A DNA stretch of 64,000 nt from RBC038 sp041390625. Its GTDB lineage: Bacteria; Chloroflexota; Dehalococcoidia; UBA2979. The DNA lies in NCBI GenBank assembly GCA_041390625.1, contig JAWKPM010000003.1, positions 62,001 through 126,000 on the forward strand. The letters run 5' to 3'. The notes under the pieces are model-generated. The model did not search any database. It was given only the letters and a program-made list of their open reading frames with translations, and had not been told where the DNA came from. Position numbers and translations under genes: made by a program. Positions within the stretch are counted from its first letter, which is position 1. Each line of letters starts with the position of its first letter. Shown one piece after another: positions 50,121 through 58,556 of this stretch.

Positions 50121-51935
50121 GTGGACTGGCGGGCAGTGCCTCGGCGCGCCCAATCCAAGCATCGTCCTGACGGTCGACGGCGTGGCCATCGGCTGCTGGT
50201 GATCGCGCTCATGGCCGCGAGCCTGGCGGCGATGGGCCGGTCCGACAGCGCCTCGATGCCTGCGGCGGCGGCGGAGCACACGCTCGAACGAGTCGAGCTC
50301 GTGGCCATGAGCGACGTGGGGGCGGTCGAGGACCTCGTGGCGCACCTCGGTGGGCGGGTCGAGGTGACCTCGGGCGATCGCGTCCAGGCGCTCGTGCCCG
50401 CCGAGGCCATGCCCGCCCTCGAGGCCGTGCCGGACCTGCTCTCGATCGACGAGCCCGGATACTTCGTGCCGCTCCAGGTGGCGGACGACGTCGGCGCGCT
50501 GCTGGGCGCCGAGCGATGGAACGAGGCGGGATTCACGGGTCGAGGCGTGAAGGTCGCGGTGGTCGACGCCGGGTTCCGCGGGTACATGAACCGCCTCGGG
50601 ACTTCGCTACCGGCGAAGACCGTGGCGCGATCGTTCCGCGCGGACCTCGCGCCGGACGCCGGCACTGACCATGGGACGCTGGCCGCCGAGGTCGTGCACT
50701 CGATCGCGCCCAACGCCGAGCTCTACCTCCTGTCCTTCGGGACGGTGACAGAGCTTTCGGCGGCCGCGGACTTCATCGCCTCGGAAGGCATCGACGTCGT
50801 CTCGTTCTCGCTGGGGTTCATCCACAACGGGGCGGGGGATGGGTCGGGGCCCGTCGACTCGATCGTCACGCGGAGCACTGCGAACGGCGCGCTCTGGGTG
50901 GTCTCGGCCGGCAACTGGGCGCGACAGCACTGGTCGGGGCCGTTCCTCGACACGAACAACGATTCGATCCACGAGTTCGCGCCGGGCGTGACCCTGAACG
51001 GCCGTGACTTCCAGGCGGGCGACCTGATCATCCTGTCGTTGCGCTGGGACGACGAGTGGGGCGCCGCCTGCTCGGACTTCGACCTCGAGCTGTTCGGGCC
51101 GAGCGGGACGCTCGCGCGCGCCTCACGCCGGCCGCAGGACTGCAGCGGCGATCCCGTCGAGGGGTTGCAGGTCCTCGCGACCGAGTCGGGGCGCTACAGC
51201 GCGCGCATCGTCGATGCCGGTGCGGAGGACGGGAAGACGCTCGACCTGCTGTTCGTCGGCTCGCCCGACCGCGCCGAAGTGCTCGATGAGGCGACTGCCT
51301 CGGGCTCACTCTCGGAGCCGGCCGACCACCCCGCGGTGGTGACGGTCGGCGCGACGAGCCCGAGCGGCGTGCTGCGGGCGGCCGTGTTCTCCTCGCGTGG
51401 CCCGACCGCCGACGGACGGCCGAAGCCCGAGGTGGTCTCACCGACGGGCCAGGGGTCGCCCGGGCAGGCAACGTTTGCCGGGACGTCGGCGGCAGCGCCT
51501 CACGTTGCCGCGCTCGCCGCGATCCTCGCGGAGGCGCGGCCGGACGCGACGCCCGCGGAGATTCGCACCGAGATCCAGACGCGCTCAGTTCTGCTGACCG
51601 GCACACCGCAGCCGGGCGCGCCGGAGCGACTGGCCAACCTCGGTCCACTGAGCGGCCTCGGACCGCTGCTGCCGGCGGACGCCGACACGGCGGAGCTGAT
51701 CGGGCCGCCACCGCCGGACGCGGGCCTGGCGGTGGTGGTGTATGTCGGGCCGAACGGCTACCCAGTGCGCTTCGCGCAGAACCTCACGGAGCCGCGCGTG
51801 CCGGAGGCGTTCTTCCGCTTCGACAGCGTCACGGAGACCTTCGACCGCCACATCATCGGAGCGCCGGCGGCGGTACAGACCTTCGACGTCATGGACTTCG
51901 GGACGCCGTACGTCGTGCGATTCGCAGCGCCGTAG
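50121..51935 (+). CDS. Exported subtilisin-like serine protease
   Basis: A 604-residue S8 protease. A basic N-terminus and one hydrophobic segment (LLVIALMAASLAAMG, about 25-40) direct export. The catalytic triad fits Asp in VAVVDAGF (about 150), His in TDHGTLAAE (about 180) and Ser in FAGTSAAAPHV (about 455). A large insertion sits between His and Ser, with a PPC-like beta domain (DFDLELFGPSGTLARASR; SGRYSARIVDAGAED). The C-terminal 120 residues are beta-rich and unassigned. The start is a GTG at 50121. It stands before the convergent ECF anti-sigma gene. Confidence 0.87.
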   Translation: MDWRAVPRRAQSKHRPDGRRRGHRLLVIALMAASLAAMGRSDSASMPAAAAEHTLERVELVAMSDVGAVEDLVAHLGGRVEVTSGDRVQALVPAEAMPALEAVPDLLSIDEPGYFVPLQVADDVGALLGAERWNEAGFTGRGVKVAVVDAGFRGYMNRLGTSLPAKTVARSFRADLAPDAGTDHGTLAAEVVHSIAPNAELYLLSFGTVTELSAAADFIASEGIDVVSFSLGFIHNGAGDGSGPVDSIVTRSTANGALWVVSAGNWARQHWSGPFLDTNNDSIHEFAPGVTLNGRDFQAGDLIILSLRWDDEWGAACSDFDLELFGPSGTLARASRRPQDCSGDPVEGLQVLATESGRYSARIVDAGAEDGKTLDLLFVGSPDRAEVLDEATASGSLSEPADHPAVVTVGATSPSGVLRAAVFSSRGPTADGRPKPEVVSPTGQGSPGQATFAGTSAAAPHVAALAAILAEARPDATPAEIRTEIQTRSVLLTGTPQPGAPERLANLGPLSGLGPLLPADADTAELIGPPPPDAGLAVVVYVGPNGYPVRFAQNLTEPRVPEAFFRFDSVTETFDRHIIGAPAAVQTFDVMDFGTPYVVRFAAP

Positions 51936-51976
51936 GCGGGCGATCGTTCAGCGGTGCTGGGACGGACGGTGGGCCG

Positions 51977-52879
51977 CTAGGGCAGTACCTGCCGGACTTC
52001 GGCCTGCTGCTGCACGTTGACGAGGTGCGCGGCTGCGGCGTCAACGCCGACCTCGGACGAGCTGCGTGCGGTGACAAGGGCCGGTCCGTCGCCCACGACC
52101 TGGGCAAGCTCACCGAGGCGGATCGTGGTCTCGGCGGCGGTCTGGTAGTAGACGATGACCTCATCCGTGCTGAGGCGCTCAGGCGACCCTTCGATGAGGG
52201 TCGTGACCATCAGGTTGCTCTCGGCGATCGAGCGCAGCGCCTTCGGGTCCACGTCTTCGCCTCGACCGGTCGCCGTGAGCACGGCGTCGAGGGAGGTGCG
52301 CAGGCTCTCGAGGTCCTGGCTGATGGAGAGCTTGGTGAGGTTGGGCTCTGCGACGGCGGCGGCCGCCTCGGCGGTCGCGGGCGCCACCTGAACGGGTGAC
52401 GACGACGCCATTGCGGGCGCACCCTGGTCGTCGGCCGGACCGAGGATGCCGGCGCCCAGCATCGCCGCGATCGTGATGCCGGCGGCCGCGGCGGCCGTCG
52501 CGAACGGCACCAGGAAGGAACGGCGGTCGTAGAAGGGGATGCGTCGCCCACCGGCCCGCGCGACTCGGCGCAGGAAGCCCGGCTCGGCGGCGTCCATCAG
52601 GAGGGCGCGGGAGCGCGTGCGGTAGCCCGGTCGCGGGCTCGTGCGGCGCATGGCCGTGTCGAGCTCATCGACGGTCTCAAGCAGGCCGTAGAGCGTCGGG
52701 TCCTCGCGCGGGTCGATGTCGGAGCTGCCACCGCGCTCGAGGGCGTCAAGCGCACGGGCGAAGCGCTCGGCCTCGACCTGCTCCAGGTCCTCGAAGGGCG
52801 TCAGTGGACTGGTGCTCACCGCGGTCCCGCTCCCCGTCTCGTTTCCTCGATCGTCGGCTCTCGCCGACTGCTTCGTCAT
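51977..52879 (-). CDS. Anti-sigma factor-like membrane protein
   Basis: A 300-residue protein adjacent to, and downstream of, an ECF sigma gene, as anti-sigma factors normally are. A cytoplasmic N-terminal helical region of about 115 residues (EQVEAERFARALDALERGGS; TLYGLLETVDELDTAMRR) precedes one membrane helix (SFLVPFATAAAAAGITIAAM), then an external Ala-rich and helical domain of about 150 residues (resembling DUF5667-type). No zinc-finger HxxxCxxC is seen, so it is not a ZAS-type anti-sigma. It starts 8 bases after the sigma stop. Confidence 0.78.
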   Translation of the reverse strand: MTKQSARADDRGNETGSGTAVSTSPLTPFEDLEQVEAERFARALDALERGGSSDIDPREDPTLYGLLETVDELDTAMRRTSPRPGYRTRSRALLMDAAEPGFLRRVARAGGRRIPFYDRRSFLVPFATAAAAAGITIAAMLGAGILGPADDQGAPAMASSSPVQVAPATAEAAAAVAEPNLTKLSISQDLESLRTSLDAVLTATGRGEDVDPKALRSIAESNLMVTTLIEGSPERLSTDEVIVYYQTAAETTIRLGELAQVVGDGPALVTARSSSEVGVDAAAAHLVNVQQQAEVRQVLP

Positions 52880-52886
52880 GCGGGAC

Positions 52887-53522
52887 CTAGAACGGCCCCT
52901 GCCTCTTGAACTGGATCGGCGTCGGCGCCTGCGCCGCCCGCTCCTCCATGATTCGCTTCAGCCGCTGAACGCCCTTGTGCTGGAGCACTTTGACGTTCGT
53001 CGGTTGCTTGTCCAGTACCTCGGCGGTCTCGGCGACCGTGAGTCCCGAAGCGAAGCGCAGCAGGATGACCTCCCGTTGCGCATCGGGCAGCTCGCGGACG
53101 GCCTCGAACACCTCCTCGATCGCCATTTTCGTCTCGGCCAATTCCTGCGGGCCGCGGCGCTCGTCGCGCAACGACTCCGACAGTTCGGCCGACGGCCCGC
53201 GAGTGGCGGCGCGCCGATGGAACGACACGACATGGTTGTGGGCGATTCGGAACACCCACGCCCGGAACGGGCTGCGGTCCGAGTCACCGAGGGGTCGCCA
53301 CTCGAACCCCTCGATCGCCCCGATGACCTTCAGGAAGATCTCTTCCGTCAGGTCCTCTGCGTCCGCCGCATTCCTCACCCGACCCAGGCAGTAGCGATAC
53401 ACCTGGGTCAGATACAGGTCGTAGAGGCCGCCGAGCGCCTCGGCTTCACCTCGTTGCGCGCGCGCGACCATGTCGCGTTCGCGCTGGAGATCGTCTGGCG
53501 GCGGCGGTGGGCGGTCTGGCAC
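52887..53522 (-). CDS. ECF-type RNA polymerase sigma factor
   Basis: A sigma-70 family protein of about 211 residues with region 2 (LYDLYLTQVYRYCLGRVRNA; DAEDLTEEIFLKV; FRAWVFRIAHNHVVSFHRR) and region 4 (ELPDAQREVILLRFASGLTV; VLDKQPTNVKVLQHKGVQR). I chose GTG 53522, with GGAG five bases upstream; an in-frame ATG at 53642 would add 40 residues lacking sigma features. A GTTAAC-N16-CGTT site facing it at 53766-53741 suggests it drives its own transcription. The anti-sigma gene follows. Confidence 0.88.
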   Translation of the reverse strand: MPDRPPPPPDDLQRERDMVARAQRGEAEALGGLYDLYLTQVYRYCLGRVRNAADAEDLTEEIFLKVIGAIEGFEWRPLGDSDRSPFRAWVFRIAHNHVVSFHRRAATRGPSAELSESLRDERRGPQELAETKMAIEEVFEAVRELPDAQREVILLRFASGLTVAETAEVLDKQPTNVKVLQHKGVQRLKRIMEERAAQAPTPIQFKRQGPF

Positions 53523-53740
53523 TGGCGCTCCGGCCCCGTGCGGCGGTTCCGAGCCGACTCGCACCTCGATGGGTGCAGCGGCTCCTGCGGTCCACACAGC
53601 GTATCGGCGGCACACAAGCCTGACCAGCGGGTGTCCCCGCATCGAAGCTCGCGCCTCGGATACTCCCGAAGTCGACGCCCGGCCTTCCCCCGCTCCTCCG
53701 AACTATCCCCATGACGTCCACATGGGCCGTCATGAGTGGT

Positions 53741-53766
53741 AACGCCGGGATCGGCCGCCGGTTAAC
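53741..53766 (-). promoter_or_regulatory. Putative ECF-sigma promoter facing the sigma gene
   Basis: On the minus strand, GTTAAC (53766-53761), 16 bases, then CGTT (53744-53741), preceded by CC. An inverted repeat (CATGACG at 53710-53716, CGTCATG at 53728-53734) covers the predicted start of transcription. The intergenic stretch 53523-53970 holds no gene; it contains this site, the rightward site at 53853 and nothing else I can name. Confidence 0.6.
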
Positions 53767-53852
53767 GGTTCCGAGGGGTCTGGGGTGGGTGTACGTTGAG
53801 TATGCGCAGAATATGAGGGGGTTCCCGGAGCCTCCGGGTGGCTCGTCGTTCC

Positions 53853-53878
53853 GTTAACTGCCGTGCGGCAAGGGCGTT
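53853..53878 (+). promoter_or_regulatory. Putative ECF-sigma promoter of the 53971 gene
   Basis: CCGTTAAC with GTTAAC at 53853-53858, 16 bases, then CGTT at 53875-53878. It has the same layout as the site facing the sigma gene and lies about 95 bases before the ATG at 53971. Confidence 0.6.
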
Positions 53879-53970
53879 TCCTCTTCGACAGCACTTTCCG
53901 CCAAGGGGACCCGCCGCTCCGGGGCCGGACGACACCCAGGCCGCTCGAGGGCGGTCAGTTGAGAGGTGCC

Positions 53971-55023
53971 ATGGGTCCGCGGGTCGTTCGCCGGCTGGTC
54001 CTGCTCGCGGTCTTGAGCGCCGTTGCGACCTTCGCGCGCCTCGATGGCGGCGTGGCGCTGGCGGCACCGGGCGACGCCGTTTGCATCGTCACGCCTTCGC
54101 CCCTGAGCAACGTGATTCCCAGCCGCGTCGTGCTTTCGTCGCCTGCCGACGACGAGGAGAGCCCGTTGAGCGCGCAGCTCGATGGGGAGCTGGGGCTGCT
54201 GATCCGTGACCCTGGCGCGGACAACACGGCGCTCGAGTACGGGCGCTGGCTGCCGCCGGCGTCGATCGAGGCCGCCTCGGATGGGTCGGGGGACCTGACG
54301 TTCCGCATGCCGGCGGCGAACATCGCGGGCGAGTTCGAGGTGGTGACGGAGAACCGCCTGGAGACGAGCGACTGCGTCTCGGGGGTCTCGGGCATCTTCG
54401 ATGGCCTGTCGATCGGGCAGGAGCGGCGGCTGATCGGGGTGGCGGGCAGCGAGGACACGTTCGATATCTCGGTGCGCGGCACGGCTGCGGGCGAGCCGCT
54501 GGATGACAGCACCCTCGTGACGATCTCGACCTCGGTGGGGGAATTCGTGGCGGTGAACGGGCAGGAGATCACGCCCTCGCACGTGGCGCAGATGCGCCTC
54601 AACCAGGGGGTAGTCGAGGGCTCCTCGACGGGCACGCTGACGTGGCGGGCGGGCGCGGAGTCGAAGCCGAAGGCGGGGACGATCACGGCGACGGCGTTCG
54701 CGGGGGAGCAACCGCTGCTGAAGAGTGTGACGGCCTCGATCGCGCCGGCGCCAACGCTTGCGAGTACGACGTTCAGTGGCATCCTGCCTGAGCCGGGCGA
54801 CGTCGGCCTGCTGGTGGCGGCGACCGACGTGACGGCCGCCGACCTGATGCTCGGTCTGACCGACGCAGGCTGCTTCGCGGGGACAATCGCGCTGCTGGAC
54901 GAGGGTGCATGGAACGTCTACATCCCGGGAGCGCCGGCCTCCGTCAACGATCTGTTCCCGGAGACGCTTCGCGCCGGAACGCCGTTCTTCCTCCGCTGCG
55001 TGGCGCAGACGCCGACACCTTGA
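53971..55023 (+). CDS. Secreted protein sharing a C-terminal two-Cys domain with the S-layer-like protein
   Basis: A 350-residue exported protein with a signal peptide (VRRLVLLAVLSAVATFARL, cleavage near AAPGDAV). The mature part is beta-rich (SRVVLSSPADDEESPLS; EDTFDISVRGTAAG) and includes an Ig-like region. The last 70 residues (GDVGLLVAATDVTAADLMLG; GCFAGTIALLDEGAWNVYIP; GTPFFLRCVAQ) match the C-terminus of the 56304 protein, including a Cys pair. ATG 53971 follows GAGAGG. The gene is transcribed away from the ECF sigma gene, has a GTTAAC-N16-CGTT site upstream, and is followed closely by a lipoprotein gene. Confidence 0.8.
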   Translation: MGPRVVRRLVLLAVLSAVATFARLDGGVALAAPGDAVCIVTPSPLSNVIPSRVVLSSPADDEESPLSAQLDGELGLLIRDPGADNTALEYGRWLPPASIEAASDGSGDLTFRMPAANIAGEFEVVTENRLETSDCVSGVSGIFDGLSIGQERRLIGVAGSEDTFDISVRGTAAGEPLDDSTLVTISTSVGEFVAVNGQEITPSHVAQMRLNQGVVEGSSTGTLTWRAGAESKPKAGTITATAFAGEQPLLKSVTASIAPAPTLASTTFSGILPEPGDVGLLVAATDVTAADLMLGLTDAGCFAGTIALLDEGAWNVYIPGAPASVNDLFPETLRAGTPFFLRCVAQTPTP

Positions 55024-55025
55024 GC

Positions 55026-56066
55026 ATGCGTCGCGTGCCGAGGCTGGCCCTGGCCTCGTTCTTCCTCGGTGCGCTCACGTTGCTGCTGAGTGCGTGCAAC
55101 CCCTTCGGCCTCGGGCCGGACGAGCTGCCGGACTCGCTGTCCGACGGCGACCGCGAGCGTATCGGCGAGGTCGTGCGCAACTTCTTCGCGGGTGTGGATG
55201 CCTACAACCCTCAGCTAGCGGGCGAGGTGATGCTGACACCTGGGGAGGTCGGCATCGAAGAGTTCGCTCGGATGGTGTTCAGGATCGGTGTCCTGCAGTC
55301 TGCGGAGTTGGCATTCAACTTTCGTGCCATCGAGGCAGCCACGGTTGATTCGGATGCCGGCGTCGTGCGGGCCACGGCAAATACCGAACTGGGGCGGGTG
55401 CAAGTCGCGCTGGTCCGACGCGAAGGCAACTGGCGCGTGGCGCGCGTCCCAGACGTGTCGATCCCGGAGGAATTCGACCCATTCCCGAAGACCTGGGAAG
55501 TCACGAATTCCTACACGAGCACAGACGGACAGACCTTTGTCATCATCGGGGAGTTCACGAACGTCGGCCAAGAAACGTGGCTGGTCCTCAGTACTCCCGG
55601 CTCCATGCTGAGCGCCGAGGGCGCGGTTCTGCGGGCGGAGCCGTCCAGCGTCCTCGCGCGACCTTTCGTCGAGCCGGGTGGAACGCTCCCATTCAGGGTT
55701 GATTTCCGAATCCCCGACGGCACCACATTCGACGCGTCGGGGTTCGAGCCGCTCCTGAATGTGCGTCGCGCGCGTGGATCAGACCGGGAAATCCTGGCCA
55801 CGGCTCTGGAGATCGAACCGGACCAGGCGCAAGGCGGTGACAGCGTCAGTCTCACCGTCTCTAACGGCGAGGAGAGCCGCCGGACCGCATGGGTCGTCGG
55901 ATTGGCCCGCGACGCCCGCGGAACGCTGATCTCGCTGTTCCAGGACGGTCCCGTGGAAGTGGCCGGACAACTCGACAGCACGATCGAGACATCGCCCGTC
56001 GATCCTCCCGTACTCGACCGGCTCGCGGTCGTTGAGTTCGAAATCTGGGGCTCTGCCCCCCAGTAG
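55026..56066 (+). CDS. Exported lipoprotein with NTF2-like and Ig-like regions
   Basis: A 346-residue protein. The signal peptide ends in lipobox LLSAC (Cys about residue 24). Residues about 40-135 are NTF2-like (GEVVRNFFAGVDAYNPQLAG; RVQVALVRREGNWRVARVP). The rest is a FxLYD-like and Ig-like beta region (NSYTSTDGQTFVIIGEFTNV; GTLPFRVDFRIPDGTTFD; DPPVLDRLAVVEFEIWGS). It begins 2 bases after the 53971 gene and so is co-transcribed, probably under the ECF promoter. The specific role at the cell surface is unknown. Confidence 0.78.
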   Translation: MRRVPRLALASFFLGALTLLLSACNPFGLGPDELPDSLSDGDRERIGEVVRNFFAGVDAYNPQLAGEVMLTPGEVGIEEFARMVFRIGVLQSAELAFNFRAIEAATVDSDAGVVRATANTELGRVQVALVRREGNWRVARVPDVSIPEEFDPFPKTWEVTNSYTSTDGQTFVIIGEFTNVGQETWLVLSTPGSMLSAEGAVLRAEPSSVLARPFVEPGGTLPFRVDFRIPDGTTFDASGFEPLLNVRRARGSDREILATALEIEPDQAQGGDSVSLTVSNGEESRRTAWVVGLARDARGTLISLFQDGPVEVAGQLDSTIETSPVDPPVLDRLAVVEFEIWGSAPQ

Positions 56067-56098
56067 ATGTATCCCGCGCACCCAATGCGGGATTCACC

Positions 56099-56125
56099 GT
56101 TAACCTCATGCCTTGCTGGCACGTT
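56099..56125 (+). promoter_or_regulatory. Putative ECF-sigma promoter of the S-layer-like gene
   Basis: ACCGTTAACC with GTTAAC at 56099-56104, 17 bases, then CGTT at 56122-56125. It is the third copy of the motif, about 180 bases before the ATG of the 56304 gene. Confidence 0.55.
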
Positions 56126-56303
56126 CTAGATTCCGTGCGCGGCGAGTAGGTGCCTTGCGCACGGCTTGATCGTGGCGTCCCGCTCGAGCGATGCCACGGC
56201 AGCTCGCAGGCAAGCGCCTGACCGAGCGCACAGGGGAAAGGGGGCTGCCGAGGGCTAGCTGAACGTAGAGATCGAAGACACAGACTCTTCACAGGGAGAA
56301 CGA

Positions 56304-57725
56304 ATGCTTCAGAAGCTTGTGACTGGTGGCGTAGTTGCCGCGCTTGGCGCGGTGATGATCGCTCTGGTCGGTCTGGGCAGCGCTGGTACGGCTTCGGCCA
56401 ACATCATCGCCATCACTGCCAACCCGACCACCATCAACGCCGGCGGCCTCATCGGTGCCGCCGCTGTCGCCACGCACTCCGTCATCACCATCGATGCCGA
56501 AGAGGGCGACGGCGACATCCGCATCCTGGCGACGACGGGCACGATTCACGTCGACACCGGCCTCACCGCCACGTCCTGCACCGGCGGCACTGTCGCCTGT
56601 GCGGCCGAGACTGGCGACGCCACGGGTGACGTGACCGTCCCGGACGCCGGCAACAACATCGACGTGGTTCTCGTGACCTACCAGGGCCCGGCGACGGGTC
56701 CGGCGAGCGCGAGCGTCACGGCGATCCAGGACAACGTGGCGAAGTCCGCCACGGTGACCGTGCGCGGCTCGGCCGACACGGTTGAGCTCTCGGCGTTCAC
56801 CGCCGCCTCGACGTCGACCACGACGTGTGAGGGCACGACCGTGAACGTCATCGACTCGGCGACCGCGAACGTGCTGAACGACAACGTTGCCGGTCAGTCG
56901 GTGGCGTTCCTCTGCACGCTCGTGAAGGACAGCTCCGGCACGCGTCTGCCGAACCAGGCGGTCATTTACTCGACCACTGACGGCACCGTTGCCCCGCTGA
57001 CCGACATCACGGGCACCAGCGGCCAGCGCGCCAACGCGAGCACGCTCGCGTCCGGCACGTCGGGCCAGAACGGCGACGTCGCCACCGTGACGGCGTCGGC
57101 AGGCGGCAAGTCCGCCACGGTCGACGTTGCCTTCGGCGGCAACCCCGCCACCTGCACCATCATGGCCGACCCGGCCACGGTTCAGACTGGCGGCTCGTCC
57201 ACGATCACTGTTGAGGTCAAGGACAACGCAGGCGGCCTGGTGCCGGACGGCACCATCACCGCGCTGCAGCAGGTGAACCCCGGTTCCGGCGCCAACGCGG
57301 CCGTTCTCGGTAGCCCGAGCACGACCACCAACGGCCAGTCCTCGTTCTCGGTGATTGCGGCCATCCCGGGCGCCATCGCCCTGGGTGCGAACTCGCCTAA
57401 CGGCACCGGCAACGCGCCGATCAGCTGCACCGGCTCGGTCCAGGCGACCGGCACGGTTGCACCGCCTCCGACCACGGGCGGCACCGGTGGCTTCACCGGC
57501 ACGGCCCCGGCCGCTGGTTCCATCGGCCTCCTCGTGACCTCCGAGGCCTCTGACGCTGCTGGCCTGATCGCTGCCCTCGGCACGGCTGGCTGCACCGTCG
57601 AGTCCCTGGCGGTCCTCGAGGCGGGCACCTGGAAGGTCTACATCAACGGCGCTCCTGACGTCGTGAACGCAGCCTTCCCGGCCAGCCTGGCCGCGACCAC
57701 CCCGTTCTTCACGCGCTGCGCCTAG
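56304..57725 (+). CDS. S-layer-like secreted protein with repeated Ig-like regions
   Basis: A 473-residue protein with a signal peptide (VAALGAVMIALVGLGSAGTA, cleavage near SANIIAIT). The mature part is rich in Thr, Ala, Gly, Val, as in S-layer proteins, with Ig/Big-like strands and several Cys pairs (TATSCTGGTVACAAE; TTTCEGTTVNVI; NPATCTIMADPA). A Pro/Gly linker precedes a C-terminal 70-residue domain (GCTVESLAVLEAGTWKVYIN; TTPFFTRCA) shared with the 53971 protein. Codon use differs from the neighbours (more GCT, GGT, ACC), which suggests high expression. RBS GGGAG precedes ATG. Confidence 0.82.
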   Translation: MLQKLVTGGVVAALGAVMIALVGLGSAGTASANIIAITANPTTINAGGLIGAAAVATHSVITIDAEEGDGDIRILATTGTIHVDTGLTATSCTGGTVACAAETGDATGDVTVPDAGNNIDVVLVTYQGPATGPASASVTAIQDNVAKSATVTVRGSADTVELSAFTAASTSTTTCEGTTVNVIDSATANVLNDNVAGQSVAFLCTLVKDSSGTRLPNQAVIYSTTDGTVAPLTDITGTSGQRANASTLASGTSGQNGDVATVTASAGGKSATVDVAFGGNPATCTIMADPATVQTGGSSTITVEVKDNAGGLVPDGTITALQQVNPGSGANAAVLGSPSTTTNGQSSFSVIAAIPGAIALGANSPNGTGNAPISCTGSVQATGTVAPPPTTGGTGGFTGTAPAAGSIGLLVTSEASDAAGLIAALGTAGCTVESLAVLEAGTWKVYINGAPDVVNAAFPASLAATTPFFTRCA

Positions 57726-57739
57726 GCTTCGGCCTGACG

Positions 57740-57793
57740 TAGTGCGCGAGTAGCGCACTATCCCCGGGGTCCTCACGGATGAGGGCCCCGGGG
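57740..57793. terminator. Two tandem hairpins after the S-layer-like gene
   Basis: TAGTGCGC pairs with GCGCACTA across 5 bases (57740-57760), and CCCCGGGG-T-CCTCA pairs with TGAGG-G-CCCCGGGG across 4 bases (57762-57793). They may terminate or stabilise the very abundant upstream mRNA, leaving some readthrough into the next gene. Confidence 0.72.
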
Positions 57794-57846
57794 AGTGAAA
57801 ATCAGCCAACTAGCTCCCATCTACGGAGCCAAGGAGAACGACCGAC

Positions 57847-58350
57847 ATGATCCTGACGAAGGGCCTCGCGCGGCTCGGTCTGGCGTTCGGTGTGGTCGCG
57901 GTAGCGCTCGGCGTTTCCGCGCTCTTCGCCGCCCCGACCCACGCGCAGAACCCGCCGGCCACGTTCTACGGAACCGCCGCCGCGGGCGACACGATTGAAG
58001 CCACGATCGACGGCACCGTCTGCGCCACCGCGACTGCCGACGCGACCGGCTTCTGGATGCTCACGGTCGACGAGGGTGGCGCTTGCGCCGCCTCCGACGG
58101 CGACACCGTGGGCTTCACCCTCAACGGCGCTGCTGCCGCTGAGACCGAGACCTGGAAGGCCGGCGGTGCGCCGGCCGACGTTGCCAACGGCGTGACCCTC
58201 ACCGCTTCCGGTGTGACCCCGCCGTCGACCGGCAACGCTGGTCTGCTCCCGCAGGGCACCTCCACGAGCCCGTGGATTGCCCTGATGCTCGGCGCGTTCG
58301 CGCTTGCCGGCCTCGCCGGCGCCCGCGCGATGACGGGCCGCCGCGCCTAA
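57847..58350 (+). CDS. Secreted wall protein, candidate sortase substrate
   Basis: A 167-residue protein with a signal peptide (GLAFGVVAVALGVSALFAAP, cleavage near THAQN) and a beta-rich domain with a Cys pair (GTVCATATADATGFWML; GGACAASDGDT). The C-terminus has a sorting-signal layout: a Pro-containing motif (LLPQGTS), a membrane segment (SPWIALMLGAFALAGLAG) and a positive tail (TGRRA). The motif is not the classic LPxTG. The gene is followed by a sortase gene, which is the usual partner. RBS AAGGAGA lies before the ATG. Codon use also suggests strong expression. Confidence 0.78.
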   Translation: MILTKGLARLGLAFGVVAVALGVSALFAAPTHAQNPPATFYGTAAAGDTIEATIDGTVCATATADATGFWMLTVDEGGACAASDGDTVGFTLNGAAAAETETWKAGGAPADVANGVTLTASGVTPPSTGNAGLLPQGTSTSPWIALMLGAFALAGLAGARAMTGRRA

Positions 58351-58375
58351 GGCGCACTGCTCGTAAGAGCATCGG

Positions 58376-58406
58376 ACCGGCCCCCGTGCTGAGCACGGGG
58401 GCCGGT
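58376..58406 (+). terminator. Strong intrinsic terminator after the wall protein gene
   Basis: ACCGGCCCCCGTGC pairs with GCACGGGGGCCGGT across TGA, followed by TGTTTTTG. It is the clearest terminator in the window and ends the surface-protein transcripts before the sortase promoter. Confidence 0.93.
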
Positions 58407-58462
58407 TTGTTTTTGTCCTCGACCGCTCGCCCTCGACTCGGAAGCCTTCGGTGTCTCCCCGT

Positions 58463-58491
58463 TTTTCACCTCGGGGTCGCTCCGCTATCCT
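58463..58491 (+). promoter_or_regulatory. Probable housekeeping promoter of the sortase gene
   Basis: TTTTCA (58463-58468) and TATCCT (58486-58491) are spaced by 17 bases, about 66 bases before the chosen ATG. Both elements are partial matches to the consensus. Confidence 0.5.
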
Positions 58492-58556
58492 GAGAGGTAC
58501 CCCACCTCGCGAGCGCCGTCACAGACGCCGCATGGATGCGCGATAGGCTGGTGCCC

